NCBI GenBank assembly: GCA_009784335.1
Contig: WRBX01000003.1
Span: forward strand, 1-17,053
Origin: Oscillospiraceae bacterium
Lineage (GTDB): Bacteria; Bacillota_A; Clostridia; Monoglobales; WRBX01
Length of the DNA: 17,053 nucleotides
Direction: 5' to 3'
Shown here: piece after piece, positions 11,769 through 17,053 of the stretch
Layout: every line of letters begins with the position of its first letter
Position numbering within the stretch: position 1 is the stretch's first letter
Notes under the pieces: generated by a model
Databases searched by the model: none
Told to the model about the DNA's origin: nothing
What the model saw: the letters and a program-made list of their open reading frames with translations, nothing else
Program-made: the position numbers and the translations under genes

Positions 11769-13043
11769 ATGTTAGATATTAAGCTTATAAAAAAAGAACC
11801 GAAGGCTATGCAAGAAAGCCTAGCTAAAAAGGGCTTTATTATTGATTTTACGGAAATTTTGGAAAGAGAAAGCAAAAAAAATGTTTTATTGCATGAGGCG
11901 GGGGAATTGCGAAATAAAAGAAATATTTTAAGTAAAGAAATCGGCGCGGCTATTCAAAAGGGGGAAAATGCTGATGAAATCAAAGAAAAAGTAAATAATG
12001 TCAATGATAAAATTGCGAAAATCGAAAATGAAATAAATATTTTGGAAGAAAAAAACAAAGAAATTTTAATCGCCCTTCCCAACCCTTCGACTGATGATAC
12101 CCCGGCAGGCGGCAAAGAAAATAATGAGATTATTTCTCACTTTGGCGCCAAGCCGAATTTTGTTTTTAAGCCCAAAAATCATATCGAGCTTTGCCAAATG
12201 CACGGACTAATTGATTATGAAAAGGGCGCCAAAATCGGCGGTTCGGGCAATTGGATTTATACCGATAGGGGTGCTCGTTTGGAATGGGCTCTACTGAATT
12301 ATTTCATCGAAAGCCACTTGGCTGACAGATGGGAAATGATGCTGATTCCGCATGTTTTGAATGAGACTTGCGGCACTGTTGCCGGGCAATTTCCAAAGTT
12401 TGCTGATGATGTTTTTCATCTTGAAGGCAAGGGCAAGTTTTTATTGCCAACAGCAGAAACAGCGCTTGTTAATCTACATAACAATGAAATTCTAAACGAA
12501 AAAGATTTGCCAAAAAAATATTTTGCGTTCACGCCATGCTATCGCAAAGAAGCCGGCGGCGGGCATGCTGATGAGCGCGGCATGATTCGCGGCCCTCAAT
12601 TCAATAAAGTTGAATTGGTGCAATTTGCGCACCCTGATAATTCGGAGGCAGAGCATAAAAAAATGCTTGAAAAGGCTGAGAAATTGGTGCAAGGGCTGGG
12701 CCTTCACTATCGCGTTTCTCGGCTTGCTGCCGAGGATTGCAGCTGGTCAATGGCTTCTACCTACGATGTCGAAGTGTGGATTCCCAGCATGCAGATTTAT
12801 AAGGAAGTCAGCTCGGCTTCCAATGCCGGCGATTACCAAGCGCGCCGCGGCGGCGCTCGTTTCAAAGATAAAGATACCAAAGAAAATCGCTTCCTGCACA
12901 CCCTTAACGCATCCGGCCTTGCCACCAGCCGTATTTTTCCTGCACTTCTAGAGCAGCATCAGCAGGCCGACGGCAGCATAAAAATCCCGGAATGTTTAGT
13001 GAAATATACAGGGTTTGATAGGATATGCGATGAGAAAATTTAA
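11769..13043 (+). CDS. serS: Seryl-tRNA synthetase
   Basis: Charges tRNA-Ser in the cytoplasm. The 424-residue protein starts MLDIKLIKKEPKAMQESL, has the long antiparallel coiled-coil arm that grips the tRNA-Ser variable arm (about residues 30-100, ending ALPNPSTDDTP), and a class II core: LLPTAETALVN (the TxE serine motif), motif 2 FTPCYRKEAGGGHADERGMIRGPQFNKVELVQ, EVSSASNAGDYQARR, and motif 3 LNASGLATSRIFPALLEQHQQADGSIKIPE. The common SSCSN block reads SSASN and motif 2 has YRKEAGGGHADERG, so it is a divergent SerRS branch, but all core motifs are present. A ribosome site AAGGTG lies in the end of the preceding gene. No T-box leader is seen. Confidence 0.96.
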   Translation: MLDIKLIKKEPKAMQESLAKKGFIIDFTEILERESKKNVLLHEAGELRNKRNILSKEIGAAIQKGENADEIKEKVNNVNDKIAKIENEINILEEKNKEILIALPNPSTDDTPAGGKENNEIISHFGAKPNFVFKPKNHIELCQMHGLIDYEKGAKIGGSGNWIYTDRGARLEWALLNYFIESHLADRWEMMLIPHVLNETCGTVAGQFPKFADDVFHLEGKGKFLLPTAETALVNLHNNEILNEKDLPKKYFAFTPCYRKEAGGGHADERGMIRGPQFNKVELVQFAHPDNSEAEHKKMLEKAEKLVQGLGLHYRVSRLAAEDCSWSMASTYDVEVWIPSMQIYKEVSSASNAGDYQARRGGARFKDKDTKENRFLHTLNASGLATSRIFPALLEQHQQADGSIKIPECLVKYTGFDRICDEKI

Positions 13044-13725
13044 ATTAGCAGTTACAACTTTAGCAGCCGGTTTATTTTTATCGCCCACTCCTTGCAAAGG
13101 TCCAATGCAACGAACACCGGAACAAATAAAACTCGTCCAAACATCTGAAATTGATTTGAATTACATATATTCATCACGATTTATTGCTTTCGAATATGAC
13201 GGGCTTGAAGTGGGTGAAGTAGGTTATGTTTTGAGCAAAGATACACGCACAGGTTTATATGATATTGACATTTACGAAAAAACAAAGGGCAGAGTTAATA
13301 TTTTCAAGTTGCATTTTGATAAAGGTTTCAGTTATCGAGAGACACCTACGAAACATATTGAAAACAGTGAAGCGGAAACAGTAAGCTGGAAAAGAAAAAA
13401 AGAAGAAGAATATCCGTTATATTATATAAGCTATCGTCAAAGCTTCTATAATCCCGATGTAAAAGATTATAATTATTTATTCACGGTGCGAGGAATTTCA
13501 CCTAAAGACCAATTTTCAATTTCACTGGGGAACTCACAAATAAGCGGAGATGGATTTTACAAAAGTTGGCGCACAGAGACCAGGCAAGAATACACCCATG
13601 GTTTTAGTATGAAATTCGAAACTATAACTGAAAATATCCTAAGACACAAAATGGAAATAAACACAAGACTTCGGCTTGAGAAAGTGATGTGCGACACCGT
13701 CGTGGCAAAACCGTTTATCAGATAG
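13030..13725 (+). CDS. Exported protein of unknown function (231 aa)
   Basis: ATG at 13030 overlaps the last 14 nt of serS in another frame, with AGGA eight bases upstream. The N-terminus RKFKLAVTTLAAGLFLSPTPCKG is a signal peptide; the cysteine is preceded by Pro, so a lipobox is doubtful. The mature part is rich in beta strands and aromatic residues (FIAFEYDGLEVGEVGYVL, YDIDIYEKTKGRVNIFKLHFDKGFSYRE, YPLYYISYRQSFYN). No enzyme motif or known domain is recognised. It is probably translated from the serS transcript and is followed 11 nt later by a second exported protein. The two may act together, but their sequences do not look alike. Confidence 0.7.
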   Translation: MRKFKLAVTTLAAGLFLSPTPCKGPMQRTPEQIKLVQTSEIDLNYIYSSRFIAFEYDGLEVGEVGYVLSKDTRTGLYDIDIYEKTKGRVNIFKLHFDKGFSYRETPTKHIENSEAETVSWKRKKEEEYPLYYISYRQSFYNPDVKDYNYLFTVRGISPKDQFSISLGNSQISGDGFYKSWRTETRQEYTHGFSMKFETITENILRHKMEINTRLRLEKVMCDTVVAKPFIR

Positions 13726-13742
13726 GCTAAAGGGGTATGATA

Positions 13743-14330
13743 TTGAGAAACTCAATTAAATCTATATTAGCAGGCTTTTCTATGCTGCTCAGCACTTCGG
13801 CAATTGCGCAAAACTTACCAACCTTCTACACTCCGTCCAAGCGCGAAATAGGCTTTTATTCAGAGGCCTATCAAAAAGAATATTCAAACGGCGCTACATA
13901 TTATGATTTTACCAGGCTGGATTTTGGCAATGTAAAATTCAACACAAAAGCGGCAGACCATTTAGAGAAAATTTTTAAAAAATATAACGAGCGAAGCAGC
14001 GAGCTCGGCAAAACCATAAAAGAAATATTTGCAAAGGCAAAAGCAGATGGTAGCCTGCCCTATTTAGAAAATGCAATATCGCAAAGCATAGATGCGCCCG
14101 GTTTGCTATCCGTATTATGCCAAACAATGGGAGCCAACCTATCTTGGAACACCATACTAAACCTCTCGCGCCATAAAGAAATAACAGCCGAACTAAAAAA
14201 AATAATAGCCTCGAAAGCCGAAATTGAAAATGGTATTCCGCAAAACTACAAAGAGTGGACAGCATCAAATAATCCAAAGCTTTTCGAAGGCACATCAGTA
14301 AATATCGCAAGAGCCGTTAGGCCGTTTTGA
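13743..14330 (+). CDS. Exported protein of unknown function (195 aa)
   Basis: The TTG at 13743 is preferred: AGGGG (13731-13735) lies seven bases ahead of it but only one base ahead of the in-frame ATG at 13737. The product has a clear signal peptide, RNSIKSILAGFSMLLSTSAIAQ, cut after AIA or AQ, and a mature, mostly helical part with polar residues (TKAADHLEKIFKKYNERSSELGKTIKEIFAKAKADG). I recognise no family. It is the last gene before a bidirectional terminator and belongs with the previous exported protein and perhaps serS in one transcript. Secretion is well supported, function is not. Confidence 0.7.
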   Translation: MRNSIKSILAGFSMLLSTSAIAQNLPTFYTPSKREIGFYSEAYQKEYSNGATYYDFTRLDFGNVKFNTKAADHLEKIFKKYNERSSELGKTIKEIFAKAKADGSLPYLENAISQSIDAPGLLSVLCQTMGANLSWNTILNLSRHKEITAELKKIIASKAEIENGIPQNYKEWTASNNPKLFEGTSVNIARAVRPF

Positions 14331-14349
14331 TTTTTTGAATGTTATCACA

Positions 14350-14379
14350 AAAAAACTGCACTGATTTATGCAGTTTTTT
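14350..14379. terminator. Bidirectional intrinsic terminator
   Basis: AAAAAACTGCA (14350-14360) and TGCAGTTTTTT (14369-14379) form a perfect stem with an 8-nt loop and T-runs on both strands. It ends the serS-side transcript on the plus strand and tRNA-Ala on the minus strand. Confidence 0.88.
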
Positions 14380-14384
14380 ATGTT

Positions 14385-14460
14385 TGGTGGAGTATGGGGG
14401 GATCGAACCCCCGACCTCAACACTGCCAGTGTTGCGCGCTCCCAGCTGCGCCAATACCCC
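14385..14460 (-). tRNA. tRNA-Ala(GGC)
   Basis: Reading the minus strand, acceptor GGGGTAT pairs with ATACTCC, the anticodon stem CAACA/TGTTG holds loop CTGGCAG (anticodon GGC), the T-arm is GGGGG-TTCGATC-CCCCC, and ACCA is encoded. 76 nt. Confidence 0.96.
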
Positions 14461-14677
14461 GAGTCGTAATAATTCTTTTCGGTATTTTAATTAGTTCACT
14501 TTTTGCGATTTATTGTTCACCTTCGCTCCCAAAATGTTCAATTTATTGATGTTCTTAATCGTCGGCGTTTCTCCAACAACAAAAACCGTTGTTGAAACGC
14601 TCTCCTCAAAGAACTCCTCTTGCCCAAGGCATTTTTTGCTTTCGCTTTGCTCTGCAAAAATGCTCTTGTCCAAGGGA
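14461..14677. other. Inter-tRNA spacer with two stem-loop sequences
   Basis: The 217-bp spacer between tRNA-Gln and tRNA-Ala holds two inverted repeats: GTTTC...GAAAC with inner ACAAC/GTTGT (14568-14599) and GCATTTTTTGC/GCAAAAATGC (about 14630-14663) flanked by CTTG/CAAG words. A 60-codon minus-strand frame runs across it without a ribosome site and looks spurious. Confidence 0.5.
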
Positions 14678-14751
14678 TGGTTGCCTCGCTAGGACTCGAA
14701 CCTAGACAAGCAGAGTCAGAGTCTGCTGTGCTACCATTACACAACGAGGCA
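14678..14751 (-). tRNA. tRNA-Gln(CTG)
   Basis: On the minus strand TGCCTCG pairs with CGAGGCA (weak U1-A72 pair typical of tRNA-Gln), anticodon stem GCAGA/TCTGC with loop CTCTGAC (anticodon CTG), T-arm CTAGG-TTCGAGT-CCTAG, discriminator A and encoded CCA. 74 nt. Confidence 0.94.
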
Positions 14752-14776
14752 ATATGGTACGCTTCTCGCCCTTCAT

Positions 14777-14880
14777 TGTCATTGCGAGGACTGCGAGCGA
14801 AGCGCGGCAGGACGCGGCAATCCAGTGACTTACTTCGTTTTCAAAGTCGCTGGATTGCTTCGCTTGTGCTCGCAATGACA
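14777..14880. repeat. 104-bp inverted repeat (TGTCATTGCGAG ends)
   Basis: Outer ends TGTCATTGCGAG (14777-14788) and CTCGCAATGACA (14869-14880) are exact complements, and an inner pair around GCAATCCAGTGACTT and AAGTCGCTGGATTGC matches with one mismatch. The central part (GCGAGCGAAGCGCGG) is rich in GCGAAGC words. It lies between the DUF1015 stop and tRNA-Gln. Elements with this CATTGCGAG...GCAATCC wording occur as intergenic repeats in many unrelated bacteria (from memory). Confidence 0.85.
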
Positions 14881-14884
14881 TTTT

Positions 14885-16093
14885 TTACTTAATTTTCCTA
14901 CATTCTAAATAAAATCTTTTTTCGTGGGCCTCGCCGATTGAAAAGGTTTTGCGAAGGAGGGCGCCGCTTGTAGCAACATCGGAAAATAACTGGTCTTTGC
15001 TCATAGGCGGCAGCAGAAATGCGAGATGATTCGACTTTTTCGCCAGCTCGCGCGCCACATCGTCGCCATGAATATAATCAATTTTGTGATCATTATCATC
15101 TAAATAATTTTGCAAAAGTGCCAGCGGATAACCGCTTGGAAATTCGATTTCGCCTTCGCCGCCGGCATGCACGAATGAGATTTTCTGCGCTTTTTCTTTG
15201 CCCGCCAAATATTTTTTCAGCCCATCAATAACTTCTTGCGGCTCGCAATCAAACACGATTCTATGAATTGGCTCGAATTCCAGCGAATCTTCGTGGATAT
15301 TACAAACTTCAACCAAAGCGAATCGAGCAGGATGCGTTTCAAATTCTAGCTCCGATAAATTCTTTTTTGCGCTCTCCCAAATATTTTTTGCGGCGGCAAG
15401 CGAGTGATTTCCATCACCAACGGCGAATAAAAATTCATTGTCATTTTGAATTGCATCAAGCGCATCTGCAATCCCGCCCGCTTGCTCTCGTGGAATTAGA
15501 TAACCCTTAATATGCCCGCCATTTTGCATCAGCTCAAAATCATAAAGCAACTCATATTTTTCACTATTTTCACGAAGCGGCGCAATCACGCTATCGGCAG
15601 GGTCATCCACCAGGAGCATAACATGCGGCAATTCCAGCGGTGCATTGCAACGGATATCCACCCGCGCCGGCAGCCGCTCTACCACAGTTTTCTCGGTGGC
15701 GCGAATGGCAGATTTGGCATTATCGCTATAATCATACGATTCCAAATCAATGGCGCCCACGATTCCGCAGCGCTTTTTGCCATTGGGAAAGGTTCTTTCA
15801 ACATAAACAAACGAATCCTCGTGCTTCTGGAAAATATCATTGTTTATGTATTCCTGCATCTTGCTGTTGATTTTTTCGATTGTCGCCTTTTCATCGCCAT
15901 TTTCAAGGTAAACTTCGGGAAAAATAATATCCAGAGTAGAAATCTCGCCGTCGGTAATCCGCGCCACTTCTTGCCAATATTCCGGCTGAGATGTGTATTG
16001 ATCGCAAGCAACCACACTCCATTTAGTGATATCACCCATCTTCGGCAATAAGATATCCGCAGGCATAAAGCCGATGTTTGCAAATTCATCCAT
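14885..16093 (-). CDS. DUF1015 family protein
   Basis: ATG at 16093 follows AAGGAG by nine bases. The 402-residue soluble protein shows the family blocks FMPADILLPKMGDITKWSVVACDQYTSQPEYW at the N-terminus, RDEF-like AIDLESYDYS, EFLFAVGDGNHSLAAAKNIW (about residues 221-240), FEPIHRIVF, and the C-terminal KTFSIGEAHEKRFYLECRKI. DUF1015 proteins are often found next to serA/serC in Clostridia and other bacteria and their role is not settled; a link with serine metabolism is only by context. No serA or serC is in this window, although serS is 2 kb away. The gene has its own promoter, head to head with uvrB. Confidence 0.9.
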   Translation of the reverse strand: MDEFANIGFMPADILLPKMGDITKWSVVACDQYTSQPEYWQEVARITDGEISTLDIIFPEVYLENGDEKATIEKINSKMQEYINNDIFQKHEDSFVYVERTFPNGKKRCGIVGAIDLESYDYSDNAKSAIRATEKTVVERLPARVDIRCNAPLELPHVMLLVDDPADSVIAPLRENSEKYELLYDFELMQNGGHIKGYLIPREQAGGIADALDAIQNDNEFLFAVGDGNHSLAAAKNIWESAKKNLSELEFETHPARFALVEVCNIHEDSLEFEPIHRIVFDCEPQEVIDGLKKYLAGKEKAQKISFVHAGGEGEIEFPSGYPLALLQNYLDDNDHKIDYIHGDDVARELAKKSNHLAFLLPPMSKDQLFSDVATSGALLRKTFSIGEAHEKRFYLECRKIK

Positions 16094-16123
16094 AAATTTA
16101 TGCTCCTTTTGAAAAGTCTAACT

Positions 16124-16155
16124 ATTATATATATGAAGCGGCGCGGGGATGTCAA
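16124..16155 (-). promoter_or_regulatory. Probable promoter of the DUF1015 gene
   Basis: Minus-strand TTGACA (16155-16150) with TATAAT (16129-16124) at a 20-bp spacing, or the overlapping TATATA (16131-16126) at 18 bp. It lies 31 nt ahead of the start codon. Confidence 0.55.
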
Positions 16156-16161
16156 GCGGAA

Positions 16162-16190
16162 TTGACATTTCTTTTTGCAAACATTATAAC
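16162..16190 (+). promoter_or_regulatory. Promoter of uvrB
   Basis: TTGACA (16162-16167), 17-bp spacer, TATAAC (16185-16190), ending six bases before the uvrB ATG. The -35 box is only 6 bp from the divergent DUF1015 -35 box. No LexA/DinR-type operator was recognised. Confidence 0.7.
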
Positions 16191-16196
16191 TGTATT

Positions 16197-17053
16197 ATGG
16201 AAAAAAATAAATTTCAATTAGTTTCAGATTTTAAGCCGACGGGAGATCAGCCGGGGGCGATTTATGGGCTTGCTCAGGGGATTATTGGCGGGCGCAAGCA
16301 TCAAACTCTGCTTGGTGTTACCGGCTCAGGCAAGACATTCACCATAGCAAATGTCATCGAAAAAGTGCAAAAACCAACTTTAGTGCTGGCGCATAATAAA
16401 ACTTTGGCGGCGCAGTTATGCTCGGAATTCAAGGAGTTTTTCCCCAATAATGCGGTTGAGTATTTCGTGAGCTACTATGATTATTATCAGCCGGAGGCTT
16501 ACATTCCGGCGACGGATACGTTTATCGAGAAGGATTCGGCCATAAATGAGGAGATTGATAAGCTGCGGCATAGCGCGACGAGCTCGCTTTTGGAGCGGAA
16601 AGACGTGATTGTGGTGGCGAGCGTCTCGTGCATTTATGGTTTGGGTGACCCTGATGATTACAAGAATCTTACGCTTTCGATGAGGGTGGGGAATGACAGC
16701 CTAGGGCGTGATGGCGTGATTGAGAAGTTGGTGGAGATGCAATATCAGCGGAATGATATGGCGCTGACTCGCGGGAAATTTAGGGTGAGGGGCGACGTGG
16801 TTGAGATTTTCCCTGCCAATAAGGCGGAGCAGGCGCTTAGATTAGAGTTTTTTGGGGATGAGATTGAGAAGATTTCTGAGATACACGTGGTGACCGGGAA
16901 CGTGATTGGCGCGAGAGAACATGCGATAGTTTTCCCGAATTCGCATTATGTGACCACGCCTGAGAAGATGAATAAGGCGATATTTGGGATTGAGGAGGAA
17001 TTGGCGGAGAGATTGCAGCAGCTGCAGGATGAGGAGAAATTGGTGGAGGCGCA
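16197..17053 (+). CDS. uvrB: Excinuclease ABC subunit B, N-terminal 285 residues
   Basis: UvrB is the damage-verifying helicase-like subunit of nucleotide excision repair. The frame is open to the right edge, so it continues outside. Visible features are [17 protein letters not shown] at the start, Walker A GVTGSGKT (residues 40-47), [21 protein letters not shown], the beta-hairpin region [48 protein letters not shown], and domain 2 sequences ([24 protein letters not shown]). No SD precedes the ATG and the -10 box ends six bases upstream, so the mRNA probably begins at or beside the start codon. G+C is clearly higher from about 16,550 onward. Confidence 0.96.
   Translation, partial: MEKNKFQLVSDFKPTGDQPGAIYGLAQGIIGGRKHQTLLGVTGSGKTFTIANVIEKVQKPTLVLAHNKTLAAQLCSEFKEFFPNNAVEYFVSYYDYYQPEAYIPATDTFIEKDSAINEEIDKLRHSATSSLLERKDVIVVASVSCIYGLGDPDDYKNLTLSMRVGNDSLGRDGVIEKLVEMQYQRNDMALTRGKFRVRGDVVEIFPANKAEQALRLEFFGDEIEKISEIHVVTGNVIGAREHAIVFPNSHYVTTPEKMNKAIFGIEEELAERLQQLQDEEKLVEA

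Noticed and set aside
13030..13098. Lipoprotein signal in the first exported protein
   Set aside because: The cysteine follows Thr-Pro (SPTPC), which does not fit a lipobox.
14491..14673. 60-codon minus-strand frame in the inter-tRNA spacer
   Set aside because: TTG start without ribosome site, alternative frames open too, and its sequence is mostly two inverted repeats.
14620..14892. 90-codon plus-strand frame containing GLEPRQAESESAVLPLH
   Set aside because: Antisense of tRNA-Gln and the 104-bp inverted repeat; a classic spurious tRNA antisense frame.

Overview
The window looks like chromosomal DNA from an uncultured low- to mid-GC member of the Bacillota, probably a Clostridia-like lineage. 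This rests on the RbfA, NrnA (DHH phosphoesterase), TruB and RibF neighbourhood, the DUF4330, DUF5711, CvpA and DUF1015 families, Gram-positive-type Shine-Dalgarno (SD) sites (GGAGG/GAGGTG), parS sites of the Bacillus type, and a tmRNA tag (ADNKFALAA) like those of clostridia. The genus cannot be told from the sequence alone. Three parS sites next to parAB suggest that the chromosome origin is not far away.

Left block (1-4950, all minus strand). A probable single transcription unit starts at a promoter near 5000 and runs rbfA, nrnA, a truB-ribF fusion, a degenerate ispF homologue, two DUF4330 membrane-anchored proteins, then rsmE (cut by the left edge). Every junction between these genes holds an inverted repeat whose arms are degenerate tandem heptamers (GAATAAT, AGTGRYT or AGCATTT types). 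In five of six junctions the stop codon of the upstream gene lies in the repeat. Heptamer runs also lie inside reading frames: one in rsmE and two in truB-ribF, one of which is the linker between the fused domains. No such repeat was seen from 5 kb rightward.

Middle block (5040-13043, plus strand). DUF5711, cvpA, rho and a polysaccharide deacetylase form a tightly packed operon. A tmRNA gene (ssrA) follows, driven by a perfect -35/-10 promoter with a 150-nt structured leader. Next come parA (soj) and parB (spo0J), a terminator, a small membrane protein whose ribosome binding site sits in a hairpin, and serS. The parS sites are inside rho, after the deacetylase, and just before the parA promoter.

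Right block (13030-17053). Two exported proteins of unknown function follow serS. A two-way terminator separates them from minus-strand tRNA-Ala(GGC) and tRNA-Gln(CTG), a 104-bp inverted repeat, and a DUF1015 protein. A compact divergent promoter region then leads to uvrB (cut by the right edge), which looks leaderless.

The strongest items for follow-up are the heptamer-repeat system that punctuates and enters genes, the IspF-fold protein that has lost its metal ligands, the TruB-FMN adenylyltransferase fusion lacking a riboflavin kinase domain, the GC-rich hairpin shared by nrnA and rho, and the parS site within rho.
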